From contig NZ_JAJIRT010000013.1 of NCBI RefSeq assembly GCF_025717675.1, positions 98,309 through 162,308 of the forward strand: a stretch of DNA of 64,000 bases, in the 5' to 3' direction. Shown piece after piece: positions 26,547 through 34,945 of this stretch; the stretch's first letter is position 1, and the number at the start of each line of letters is the position of its first letter. A model generated the notes under the pieces. That model ran no database searches and had not been told where the DNA came from. It worked only from the letters and a program-made list of their open reading frames with translations. A program made the position numbers and the translations under genes. Source of the DNA: Paucibacter sp. DJ2R-2 (GTDB lineage Bacteria > Pseudomonadota > Gammaproteobacteria > Burkholderiales > Burkholderiaceae_C).

Positions 26547-27724
26547 TGGCTGAGCAAACGCATCGCGCCTTCCAGGCCTTGCAGGGACAGGGGGAACATG
26601 CGTTGCTGCATCAGGTTCTGGATCAGGGACACGCTCTGACGGTACTGCCAGACGCCTTGCGGCTCCGGGTTGATCCAGGCGTACTTGGGGAAGGCGTGGG
26701 TCAGGCGTTGCAACCATTCGGCGCCGGGCTCTTCATTGTTGTATTCGACACTGCCGCCGGGCTGCAGGATCTCGTAAGGGCTCATCGTGGCATCGCCGAC
26801 AAAGATCAGCTTGTAGTCACGGTTGTATTTGCGGATCAGGTCCCAGGTCGGGGTCTTCTCGGCGAAGCGGCGGCGGTTGTTCTTCCAGACAAAGTCGTAG
26901 ACGCAGTTGTGGAAGTAGAAGAACTCCAGGTGCTTGAACTCCGTCTTGGCGGCCGAGAACAGCTCTTCGACGCGGTGCACATGCTCGTCCATGGTGCCGC
27001 CCACATCCATCAGCAGCAGCACCTTCACCTTGTTGTGGCGCTCGGGCACCATGCGGATGTCCAGCATGCCAGCGTTGGCGGCGGTCTTGCTGATGGTGTC
27101 GCCCAGGTCCAGCTCCAGATCCGAGCCCTCGCGGGCAAAGCGGCGCAGGCGGCGCAGGGCGACCTTGATATTGCGCGTGCCCAGTTCCAACTGGTCGTCG
27201 TAGTCCTTGTAGGCGCGCTGCTCCCAGACCTTGACGGCGCTCTTGTTCTTGCCGGCGCCGCCGATGCGTATGCCTTGCGGGTTGTAGCCGCTGTTCCCGA
27301 ACGGGCTGGTGCCGCCCGTGCCGATCCATTTGTTGCCGCCCTCGTGGCGCTCTTTCTGCTCCTCGAAGCGCTTTTTGAGCGTCTCCATCAGCTCGTTCCA
27401 GCCCATCTTCTCGATGGCGGCTTTTTGCTCGTCGCTCAGTTCCAGCTGCAGGTGCTGGCGCAGCCATTCCAGCGGCACCTCCTGGCTGAAATCGCTGAGC
27501 AGCTCCACGCCCTTGAAATAGGCGGCAAAGGCGCGATCGAACTTGTCGAACTGCGTCTCGTCCTTGATCAGGGTGGTGCGGGCGAGGAAGTAGAAATCGT
27601 CGATGGAGGCGGCGCCCTCGCTGCCGATCACGCCTTTCTCCAGGCCTTCAAGCAGGCTGAGGAATTCCCGCACCGACACCGGCAGCTTGGCCGCCCGCAG
27701 GGTGTAGAAGAATTTGATCAGCAT
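26543..27724 (-). CDS. VWA (CoxE-like) protein partnered with a MoxR ATPase
   Basis: 393-residue cytoplasmic protein with a CoxE-type von Willebrand A domain in the C-terminal half (about 225-393). The metal site appears in variant form as LLLMDVGGTMDEH, with Gly where the canonical DxSxS motif has Ser. An N-terminal helical region starts MLIKFFYTLRAAKLPVSVRE, typical for this family. MoxR ATPases and VWA proteins generally act together as metal-insertion or protein-remodelling chaperones. The matching MoxR gene is three genes upstream on the same strand. The start has no clear Shine-Dalgarno but fits the family N-terminus. The 3' end overlaps tamA. Confidence 0.9.
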   Translation of the reverse strand: MLIKFFYTLRAAKLPVSVREFLSLLEGLEKGVIGSEGAASIDDFYFLARTTLIKDETQFDKFDRAFAAYFKGVELLSDFSQEVPLEWLRQHLQLELSDEQKAAIEKMGWNELMETLKKRFEEQKERHEGGNKWIGTGGTSPFGNSGYNPQGIRIGGAGKNKSAVKVWEQRAYKDYDDQLELGTRNIKVALRRLRRFAREGSDLELDLGDTISKTAANAGMLDIRMVPERHNKVKVLLLMDVGGTMDEHVHRVEELFSAAKTEFKHLEFFYFHNCVYDFVWKNNRRRFAEKTPTWDLIRKYNRDYKLIFVGDATMSPYEILQPGGSVEYNNEEPGAEWLQRLTHAFPKYAWINPEPQGVWQYRQSVSLIQNLMQQRMFPLSLQGLEGAMRLLSQ

Positions 27725-27788
27725 GTGAGGGGCAAGAAAGTTGGCTGTGCGCGCCGCACGGGGAATGTCTCGATTATCCGCGCCCAGC

Positions 27789-29852
27789 TCATCGCTTCTT
27801 GGTCGCCTTGGCCAGCTTGGCGCCCGGGTCATGGCGACCCAACCAAGCAAAGAATTCCCCGTACCACTGGCGGCTGTTGCGTGGTTTGAGGATCCAGTGG
27901 TTCTCGTCAGGGAACCAGAGCAGGCGGCTGTCCACGCCGCGCGCCTTGAGGGTGTTGTAGTAGGCCAGACCCTGGGCATCGGGCACGCGGTAGTCCATGG
28001 CGCCGTGGATCACCAGGGTGGGCGTGTTCATGTGCTGGGCAAAGCTGTGCGGGCTTTGCGAGGCAATCTTGGCCGGGTCGTCCCAGTACCAGCTGCCCAG
28101 TTCCTTGGCATGCCAGGTGTAGGCGTCATCGGCAAACATGGCCTGCCAGTCGAAGCAGCCGGCGTGGCACACATAAGCCTGGTAGCGGCCGGCCGGCACA
28201 TGGCCGTTCATCCAGGCCACCATGTATCCGCCGTAGCTGCCACCGGTGGCGAACACGCGTTTCGCATCGGCCCAGGGCTGGGCCAGCAGCCAGTCGGTGC
28301 CGGCCTCGATGTCCTGCAGCTCCAGCTCGCCCCAGCGGTGGGTGATGGAGTCGAGGAAGGCGTGGCCGAAGCTGGACGAGCCGTGGTAGTTCACGCAGGC
28401 CACCACATAGCCTTGCGCGGCAAACACCTGGTGGTTCCAGCGCCAGTGCCAGCTGTCGCCGAAGGCGGTGTGCGGGCCGCCGTGGATGACATGCATCACC
28501 GGGTAGGCCTTCTTTTTCTTGGAGTTGAAGCCGGGCGGGTAGATCAGCCACATCTGGACCTCGTCGCCCTGGCCGCCCTTGAGCATCACTTCCTGATGCT
28601 GGCCGAAGTCGTGACGTTTCAAATGCTCGGTGCTGAAGCGCTCGATGCGGGCGCTGCTGCCGTCTTCCAGCAGGCGCGAAAGCCGCGGCGGAAACTGCAC
28701 GCTGTCATGGTTCAGCACCACGGTGCCGGCGGCCAGCGCGAAGCTGCCCACATGGCCGCCTTCGAACACGATCTCGGCCTGGCAGCGCTTCAGCTCGAAG
28801 CGCCAGAGGTGGCGGCGGCCGGCCTGTTCAGCGGCCAGCAGGATGGAGAGGTCGTCTTCGTCCCAGACCAGGGGCGCGCTGACTTCATGGTCCCAGTCGG
28901 CCGACATCACGGCCCAGTGGCCGGCCGTGTCCAGCACGGCCAGCTGGCCCGGCATGGTGTGCTTCAAGCCCTGGTGGCTGGCGACGAAAGCCAGGTGCTG
29001 GCCGGCGTGGCTGTGGCGCGGCGCGCGGAAATCCCAGCCCTCCACCTGCAAGAGCACGCGGTGCTGGGCGCTCTTGACCTCGACTTCGCCGAGGGCCAGG
29101 TCATGGTCCAGGCGCTTGTCTGCCGCGGGGTCGAAGGCGTAGACGATGCGGCGGCCATCGGGCGAGACATCGAAGCTGTGTTCGTCGGGGTCGGCCAGGC
29201 TCAGGGCCAGGTCCGTGCCCTCGAAGAGATCGCGCACCTTGCCGCTGTCCACATCGACGACCAGCAGATGCGGCACCCGGCCCATGGGCACATGGTGGTC
29301 CCAGTAGCGGTAGACGGCGTCTGCGGTGACGTAGCCGCTTTCCTTGCGGTCCTTGAAGTCCTTGAGCGTCTGCGCTTGGGCGGCCTGGCCTTTCAGCTCG
29401 GGCCAGACCCAGGAGATGAAGGCGATGCGCCTGCCATCGGGGAACCACTTGAAGGCTTGCACGCCGGTGGCGACGCCGACGTGGGCCAAGCCCACGCGGC
29501 GGGCCTCGCCGCCATCGGGGGCGATGACGTAGAGCTGCGGCTCGCTGTCCTTGGCGCCTTCCTGCTCGCGCCGGGCGATGAAGGCGATGCGGTCGCCGCG
29601 CGGGCTCCACTGCGGCGCGCCGTCCTTGCTGTCGGGGCTGCCAGCCTGGGTCAGCTGGCGCGGCTCGCCGCCCAGGGTGGACAGCAGGTAGAGGTGGGAC
29701 TCGGTCTTGTTGCTCGCCATGTCGCAACGGCTGACGCTGGCCACGGCTTGAGCGCCGTCGGGCGAGAGGCTGGGCGCGCCGACGCGTGCCAGGGCCCAGA
29801 GGGCTTCCACATCAAAAGTTTCGGGCTTTGCTGCGCGTGGGGATGCCGCCAT
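27789..29852 (-). CDS. S9-family peptidase (acylaminoacyl-peptidase type)
   Basis: 687-residue prolyl-oligopeptidase-superfamily enzyme. The N-terminal half is a beta-propeller with TolB/PD40-like blades (SLSPDGAQAVASVSR, WSPRGDRIAFIARRE, WFPDGRRIAFISW). The C-terminal catalytic domain (about 440-687) has nucleophile motif GGSYGGYMVAW, Asp region IHGAMDYRVPDAQGLAYY and His region FPDENHWI. There is no signal peptide, so cytoplasmic. It cleaves short peptides from the N-terminus. It sits within the moxR-to-tamB run. Confidence 0.92.
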   Translation of the reverse strand: MAASPRAAKPETFDVEALWALARVGAPSLSPDGAQAVASVSRCDMASNKTESHLYLLSTLGGEPRQLTQAGSPDSKDGAPQWSPRGDRIAFIARREQEGAKDSEPQLYVIAPDGGEARRVGLAHVGVATGVQAFKWFPDGRRIAFISWVWPELKGQAAQAQTLKDFKDRKESGYVTADAVYRYWDHHVPMGRVPHLLVVDVDSGKVRDLFEGTDLALSLADPDEHSFDVSPDGRRIVYAFDPAADKRLDHDLALGEVEVKSAQHRVLLQVEGWDFRAPRHSHAGQHLAFVASHQGLKHTMPGQLAVLDTAGHWAVMSADWDHEVSAPLVWDEDDLSILLAAEQAGRRHLWRFELKRCQAEIVFEGGHVGSFALAAGTVVLNHDSVQFPPRLSRLLEDGSSARIERFSTEHLKRHDFGQHQEVMLKGGQGDEVQMWLIYPPGFNSKKKKAYPVMHVIHGGPHTAFGDSWHWRWNHQVFAAQGYVVACVNYHGSSSFGHAFLDSITHRWGELELQDIEAGTDWLLAQPWADAKRVFATGGSYGGYMVAWMNGHVPAGRYQAYVCHAGCFDWQAMFADDAYTWHAKELGSWYWDDPAKIASQSPHSFAQHMNTPTLVIHGAMDYRVPDAQGLAYYNTLKARGVDSRLLWFPDENHWILKPRNSRQWYGEFFAWLGRHDPGAKLAKATKKR

Positions 29853-29895
29853 GGTCGGTTCTCGAAAGAAGAGGAGAGGTGAGAGAGAGGGGGGG

Positions 29896-30132
29896 CTACT
29901 TGCGGTTCAGGCCATCCAGCTGGGCCAGCAAGGCGCGGGCCGCCCAGCGCCCAATACCGCAACCGCCCAGAATGAAGCCCAGGCCCAGCAGCTGGGGCAG
30001 CTGCCACTCGGTGCTGCCGATGAAATCAAAGCCAAGCGCGCGGCCCAGCTCCCAGCCGGCGAGGGCGCCCAGCACAAAGCCGCAGGCATCGGCCAGGCCT
30101 TGCTTCAGGCCTTGTTGGAGGTTTTTGTCCAT
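29896..30132 (-). CDS. small membrane protein, unknown
   Basis: 78-residue protein with two hydrophobic segments (ACGFVLGALAGWELGRALGF and LLGLGFILGGCGIGRWAA), each Gly-rich, suggesting a helical hairpin in the inner membrane. GAGG lies just before the ATG. It is tightly packed 7 bases after moxR and 43 before the S9 peptidase. No known family recognised. Confidence 0.75.
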   Translation of the reverse strand: MDKNLQQGLKQGLADACGFVLGALAGWELGRALGFDFIGSTEWQLPQLLGLGFILGGCGIGRWAARALLAQLDGLNRK

Positions 30133-30139
30133 GGCCGCC

Positions 30140-30994
30140 TCAGCGATGTTGGCGTTGCATGAAGACCAGCTTCTCGAACAGGGTCAGGTCTTGCTCGTTC
30201 TTCAGCAGTGCGCCCACCAGGGGCGGGATCAGGTGCTCGGCGCCCGGCTGGCTCAGGGTCTCGGGCGGCATGTCTTCGGCCACCAGCAGCTTGAGCCAGT
30301 CCAGCAGCTCCGAGGTGCTGGGCTTCTTCTTCAGGCCGGGCAGATTGCGCACTTCGAAGAAGGTCTTGAGGGCTGCGGCCAGCAGCTCTTTCTTGAGGCC
30401 GGGGAAATGCACGTCGACGATGGCCTGCATGGTCACCGGGTCAGGGAACTTGATGTAGTGGAAGAAGCAGCGGCGCAGGAAAGCGTCGGGCAGCTCTTTC
30501 TCGTTGTTCGAAGTGATGAAGACCAGGGGGCGGTGCTTGGCCTTGATCAGCTGGCGCGTCTCGTAGCAGTAGAACTCCATGCGGTCGATTTCACGCAGCA
30601 GGTCGTTCGGGAACTCGATGTCGGCCTTGTCAATCTCGTCGATCAGCAGGGCGACAGGCTGATCGGCCTCGAAGGCCTGCCAGAGCACGCCCTTGATGAT
30701 GTAGTTCTCGATCTTGCTGACCTTGTCCACGCCCTCGATGCCGGAGAGCTGGCTGTCGCGCAGGCGGCTGACTGCGTCGTACTCATACAGGCCTTGCTGG
30801 GCCTTGGTGGTCGACTTGATGTGCCACTGCAACAGTGGCAGCCCCAGGCTGCGCGCCACTTCTTCGGCCAGCATGGTCTTGCCGGTGCCGGGCTCGCCCT
30901 TGAGCAGCAGGGGCCGCTGCAGGGTGGCGGCGGCGTTGACGGCCAGCTTCAAGTCATCGGTGGCGATGTAGTGCTCGGAACCTGCAAATTTCAT
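30140..30994 (-). CDS. MoxR-family AAA+ ATPase
   Basis: 284-residue ATPase. Walker A is LLKGEPGTGKTMLAEE, Walker B region VALLIDEIDKADIEFPND, sensor 1 VFITSNNEKELPDAFLRRC, and an Arg finger candidate follows. MoxR proteins act with VWA partners as chaperones. It begins the minus-strand run moxR, small membrane protein, S9 peptidase, VWA, tamA, tamB. A TTG 12 bases upstream is an alternative start; ATG giving MKFAGSEHYIATD fits the family. It diverges from the cytochrome c4 gene. Confidence 0.94.
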   Translation of the reverse strand: MKFAGSEHYIATDDLKLAVNAAATLQRPLLLKGEPGTGKTMLAEEVARSLGLPLLQWHIKSTTKAQQGLYEYDAVSRLRDSQLSGIEGVDKVSKIENYIIKGVLWQAFEADQPVALLIDEIDKADIEFPNDLLREIDRMEFYCYETRQLIKAKHRPLVFITSNNEKELPDAFLRRCFFHYIKFPDPVTMQAIVDVHFPGLKKELLAAALKTFFEVRNLPGLKKKPSTSELLDWLKLLVAEDMPPETLSQPGAEHLIPPLVGALLKNEQDLTLFEKLVFMQRQHR

Positions 30995-31016
30995 GGTGTG
31001 GATCAAAGTCCTGAAG

Positions 31017-31048
31017 GTGACGATTCAGTATAAGTGGCCCCCTATAAT
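31017..31048 (+). promoter_or_regulatory. promoter candidate for cytochrome c4
   Basis: A perfect TATAAT lies at 31043-31048, 35 bases before the cytochrome ATG. The nearest -35-like sequence, GTGACG or TGACGA at 31017-31023, is poorly matched and slightly far (19-20 base spacer). The -10 match stands out in this GC-rich genome. Confidence 0.45.
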
Positions 31049-31082
31049 GCCCGTCGGTACAAGATCTAGACACCCCGGGACC

Positions 31083-31742
31083 ATGAAAAAACTGCTGCAG
31101 ATCTCGCTCGCTCTGGCCACGTTGTTCGGCGCCAGCGCCTCCGTTCTCGCCAAGGACGCCGCTCCCGCGGCGACCATCGGTCAGGACAAGATCGCCATGT
31201 GCATTGGCTGCCATGGCATCCCGGGCTACCAAGCCAGCTTTCCTGAAGTGCACAAAGTGCCCATGATCGCCGGGCAGAACGCCAAGTACATCGCCACGGC
31301 CCTGACGGCCTACGCCAAGGGCGAGCGCAAGCACCCGACCATGCGCGGCATTGCTCAGTCGCTGAGCGAGCAGGACATCGCCGACATTTCGGCCTTCTAC
31401 GAGAAGCAGGCTCCGGCTCAGGCGCTGCCTGAAACTGCGGCGGCTCCCTCGGCTCAAGTGGCCGAACTGCTGACCAAGGGCGCCTGCGTCTCTTGCCACG
31501 GTGCCAATTTCAACAAGCCCATCGACGGCAGCTATCCCAAGATCGCTGGCCAGCATGCCGACTATCTGAATGTGGCCCTGAAGTCCTACCAGACCGAAGG
31601 CAATGCCGTGGTCGGCCGCAGCAACGCCATCATGGCCGGCCAAGTCAAGCAGTTCAGCCACGCCGAACTCAAAGCGATCGCCAAGTACCTGGCCTCGCTG
31701 CCGGGCGAGTTGCGTACCGTGCCGCAGAGCAAGCTCCGCTGA
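31083..31742 (+). CDS. di-heme cytochrome c4
   Basis: 219-residue periplasmic electron carrier. The signal peptide ends near residue 25 (ASASVLA-KDA). Two heme sites are CIGCH (about residue 40) and CVSCH (about 138), each in a cytochrome c domain with later Met ligands, e.g. HPTMRGIAQSLS and SNAIMAGQVKQFS. Cytochrome c4 feeds electrons to terminal oxidases such as cbb3. It is monocistronic: own -10 element upstream and a strong terminator downstream. Confidence 0.94.
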   Translation: MKKLLQISLALATLFGASASVLAKDAAPAATIGQDKIAMCIGCHGIPGYQASFPEVHKVPMIAGQNAKYIATALTAYAKGERKHPTMRGIAQSLSEQDIADISAFYEKQAPAQALPETAAAPSAQVAELLTKGACVSCHGANFNKPIDGSYPKIAGQHADYLNVALKSYQTEGNAVVGRSNAIMAGQVKQFSHAELKAIAKYLASLPGELRTVPQSKLR

Positions 31743-31776
31743 ACCAGGCAGACGCAGCAAGCGTCAAACAGTTCAC

Positions 31777-31804
31777 AAAAGGCCGCCGAAAGGGCGGCTT
31801 TTTT
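31777..31804 (+). terminator. rho-independent terminator after cytochrome c4
   Basis: Stem GCCGCC / GGCGGC with loop GAAAG, flanked by AAAA and followed by six T, about 40 bases after the stop codon. Confidence 0.87.
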
Positions 31805-31883
31805 GTGTCTGATCCAAGGCTGCCCTGGGCCTCTCCGGCCCCATACTGACGCGGTTGCGTCCCCCGGGTTTGCGTTCAGGCTC

Positions 31884-33131
31884 ATGCTCAAGAAGATTCC
31901 CATCCAACAGGTTCAGTTGGGCATGTATCTCCAGTCCATGGAGGGTTCATGGCTGTCGCATCCATTTTGGAAGACCAAGTTCGTCCTTCGTGAAGCGGCC
32001 GATCTGGAGGCTTTGCTGACCAGCGGTGTGCCGGCGGTGTGGATCGACATCAGCAAGGGCGCCGATGTGCAGACGGCTCCGGCGCCGGACAGCTTGGTCC
32101 AGGACTTGATGGACGAGCCTCAGCCCGCTCCTCCACCTCCCGCTTCCACTCCAGCTCCCGCACCGGCGGCTGCGCTCGCTCGGCCTGAGCGTGTCAGCTT
32201 GGGTTCCGAGATGGGGCGCGCGGTGCAGACCATCAACCGCTCGCGCCAGGCCGTCACCGCCCTGTTCGGCGAGGCCCGCATGGGCAAGGCGGTCGATGCC
32301 GAGATGTGCATGCCCCTGGTTGAGGAAGTGGCCGAGTCGGTTTCGCGCAACCCCTCGGCCCTGATCAGCCTGGCCCGGCTCAAGACCAAGGACGACTACA
32401 CCTATATGCACTCGGTTGCGGTGTGCGCGCTGATGGTGTCGCTGAGCCGTCAACTGGGCCTGGATGACACACAGACCCGCGAGGCCGGTATGGCCGGCCT
32501 TTTGCACGACATCGGCAAGATGATGATGCCGCTCGATGTACTGAACAAGCCGGGGCAGCTGACCGAGGCGGAGTTCGACATCATGCGGTCGCACCCGATG
32601 CGCGGCTACATGATGCTCAAGGAGGGTGGCGCCGTGCCCGAGTCGGCGCTGGATGTCTGCCTCCACCACCACGAGAAAATGGACGGCAGCGGCTACCCGC
32701 AAGGTCTCAAGGGTGAGGAGATCAGCCTGCTGGCCCGCATGGGCGCGGTCTGCGACGTCTATGACGCCATCACCTCGACCCGGCCCTACAAGGCGGCCTG
32801 GGATCCGGCCGGCTCCATACAGCGCATGGCGCAGTGGACCGGGCAGTTCGACCCGGTGGTCTTCAAGGCCTTTGTGAAGAGCGTGGGCATCTATCCCGTG
32901 GGCAGCTTGGTGCGCCTGGACTCGGGCCGGCTGGCGGTGGTCATCGATTTGAATCCGCAGAACTTGGCCGCGCCCCATGTGCGGGTGTTCTATTCCACCA
33001 AGTCCAAGCTGCCCATCCCGGTTCAGCAACTGGACCTGTCCAACCCGGCCGTCGGAGACCGTGTCGTCGGACGCGAGTCGCCGCAGGATTGGGGCTTCAC
33101 CCACCTCGACGACATCTGGCGCAAGACCTGA
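31884..33131 (+). CDS. HD-GYP cyclic-di-GMP phosphodiesterase
   Basis: 415-residue cytoplasmic protein. DUF3391 covers about residues 1-125 (KKIPIQQVQLGMYLQSMEG), with a Pro/Ala-rich linker at 83-108. The HD-GYP domain covers about 155-345: HDIGKMMMPLDVLNKPG and the double-His plus GYP signature HHHEKMDGSGYPQGLKGEEI. It degrades cyclic di-GMP. A C-terminal extension with SLVRLDSGRLAVVIDLNP is typical of this subgroup. The start is the ATG of MLKKIPIQQ, since the DUF3391 N-terminus begins there. It stands alone between the cytochrome terminator and the binding protein. Confidence 0.94.
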   Translation: MLKKIPIQQVQLGMYLQSMEGSWLSHPFWKTKFVLREAADLEALLTSGVPAVWIDISKGADVQTAPAPDSLVQDLMDEPQPAPPPPASTPAPAPAAALARPERVSLGSEMGRAVQTINRSRQAVTALFGEARMGKAVDAEMCMPLVEEVAESVSRNPSALISLARLKTKDDYTYMHSVAVCALMVSLSRQLGLDDTQTREAGMAGLLHDIGKMMMPLDVLNKPGQLTEAEFDIMRSHPMRGYMMLKEGGAVPESALDVCLHHHEKMDGSGYPQGLKGEEISLLARMGAVCDVYDAITSTRPYKAAWDPAGSIQRMAQWTGQFDPVVFKAFVKSVGIYPVGSLVRLDSGRLAVVIDLNPQNLAAPHVRVFYSTKSKLPIPVQQLDLSNPAVGDRVVGRESPQDWGFTHLDDIWRKT

Positions 33132-33249
33132 CCCCCGTGGTGTGCGCCGCCGCGGCGCCGCACCTGACTTGCCCTGAAGGTTTACCCCATGCGGCAGGGC
33201 AGTGCCGTCTCCCTACACTCGGCCGTCGATACGGTTTGAGGGTGTGGTG

Positions 33250-34836
33250 ATGAAAACTCTGTCTTCTCTGGTGATGGGCTTGGCGCTGTGCAGCTTGGTG
33301 CCCATGGGCACGGCCCAGGCGCAGACCTTGAGATGGGCCAGCCAGGGCGACCCCCAGACCATGGACCCGCACTCGCAGAATGAGAGCATGACCAATATGG
33401 TCAATGGCCAGGTCTATGAGCGCCTGACCCGGCGTGACCGCAATCTCAATATCGTGCCCGGACTGGCCACCGAATGCAGCCAGGTCAGCCCGCTGCTATG
33501 GCGCATGAAGCTGCGTCAGGGCGTCAAGTTCCACGACGGCCAGCCTTTCACGGCCGACGATGTCGTCTATTCCATCCAGCGCGCCAAGGAGAGCACGTCG
33601 CAGCTGTCCATCTATGCCAATGCCGTCGGTGTGGCGCGCAAGGTTGATGAGCAGACGGTGGAGTTCGTGCTGTCCGCCTTCAACCCGATCTTCCTCCAGC
33701 ACCTGGACACGCTGTGGATCATGAGCAAACCCTGGTCCGAGGCCCATCGCTCCACGCGCCCCTTGGACTTCAAGAACAAGGAAGAGGGCTTCACCAGCAT
33801 GAATGCCAACGGCACCGGCCCTTATATGCTGGTCAGCCGTCAACCAGGCATCAAGACCGTCTACAAGCGCAACCCTAATTGGTGGGGCAAGTTCGAGGGC
33901 AATGTGCAGGACATCGTCATGACCCCGATCTCCAATGACGCCACGCGTCTGGCGGCCCTGGTCTCGGGTGAGTTGGATTTCGTGCTCGACCCGGCGCCGC
34001 GCGACGTCTTGCGCTTGCGCAACACTCAGGGCGTCAAGGTCATCGACGGCCCCGAGAACCGCATCATCTTCATCGGTATGGACCAGGGCCGGGACAAGCT
34101 GCTCTACGGCAATGTGCCGGGCGACAAGAACCCCTTCAAGGACCTGCGTGTGCGCCGCGCGCTCTACCAGGCTGTCGACGTCGAGACCCTGCGGGTCAAG
34201 TTGATGAACGGCCTGAGCGTGCCCACCGGCGGCCTCACCCCGGCTTCGGTGGCGGCTTACGACGACCCCAAGATCGAGGCGCGCTATCCCTTCGACATGG
34301 CAGCCGCGCGCAAGCTCATGGCCGAGGCCGGTTATGCCGACGGCTTTGAGGTCACCCTGGACTGCCCGAACAACCGCTACGTCAATGACGAGGAGATCTG
34401 CCAGGCTCTGGCCGCCATGTGGGCGCAGCTCAAGATCAAGGTGCGCGTCTCGGCCATGCCGCGGGTGCTGTTCTTCCCCAAGGTGGAAAAGCTCGACACC
34501 AGTCTTTATCTGTACGGCTGGGGTGGTGCCATCACCGATGCGGAGTCCATCTTTGGCCCGGTGTTCCGCAACCGCGGCGAGCGCGGCATAGGCGCCTACA
34601 ACTACGGCAACTGGCGCAACGACAAGTTCGACAGCCTGGCCGCGCAGTCCAGCGTCGAGGTCGACCCCAAGAAACGCGAGCAATTGATCAAGTCGGCCCT
34701 GACCGAGCTCAAGGACCAATTCCAGGTGCTGCCCCTGCACCGTCAGATGATTCCCTGGGCGGCGCGCAGCAATGTCTCGGTGGTGCACCGGGCCGACAAC
34801 TGGTTCGAGGTGTCCTGGGTGACGCTGGGGAAGTAG
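33250..34836 (+). CDS. peptide/nickel-type ABC substrate-binding protein
   Basis: 528-residue periplasmic solute-binding protein of family 5 (DppA/OppA type). The signal peptide ends at about residue 24 (VPMGTAQA-QTL). Family motifs are LRWASQGDPQTMDPHSQNES, LRQGVKFHDGQPFTADDVVY and DLRVRRALYQAVDVE. GAGGG precedes the ATG. No permease or ATPase genes adjoin, so it is an orphan binding protein; the ligand is unknown. Confidence 0.92.
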   Translation: MKTLSSLVMGLALCSLVPMGTAQAQTLRWASQGDPQTMDPHSQNESMTNMVNGQVYERLTRRDRNLNIVPGLATECSQVSPLLWRMKLRQGVKFHDGQPFTADDVVYSIQRAKESTSQLSIYANAVGVARKVDEQTVEFVLSAFNPIFLQHLDTLWIMSKPWSEAHRSTRPLDFKNKEEGFTSMNANGTGPYMLVSRQPGIKTVYKRNPNWWGKFEGNVQDIVMTPISNDATRLAALVSGELDFVLDPAPRDVLRLRNTQGVKVIDGPENRIIFIGMDQGRDKLLYGNVPGDKNPFKDLRVRRALYQAVDVETLRVKLMNGLSVPTGGLTPASVAAYDDPKIEARYPFDMAAARKLMAEAGYADGFEVTLDCPNNRYVNDEEICQALAAMWAQLKIKVRVSAMPRVLFFPKVEKLDTSLYLYGWGGAITDAESIFGPVFRNRGERGIGAYNYGNWRNDKFDSLAAQSSVEVDPKKREQLIKSALTELKDQFQVLPLHRQMIPWAARSNVSVVHRADNWFEVSWVTLGK

Positions 34837-34945
34837 CCGGGCAGGGGATGAATAACGCGCCGAAAGCGCGTGCTTCTTCGGCGCTTGCCGGCGCAGCTTG
34901 AGGCCTAAGATGAAGGGAATAGCAGCCCGAACGAGCCTCAACTTC

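Noticed and set aside
34857..34884. GCGCCGAA/TTCGGCGC hairpin after the binding-protein gene as terminator
   Set aside because: Eight-pair stem but no T-run and a 12-base loop; too weak to call.
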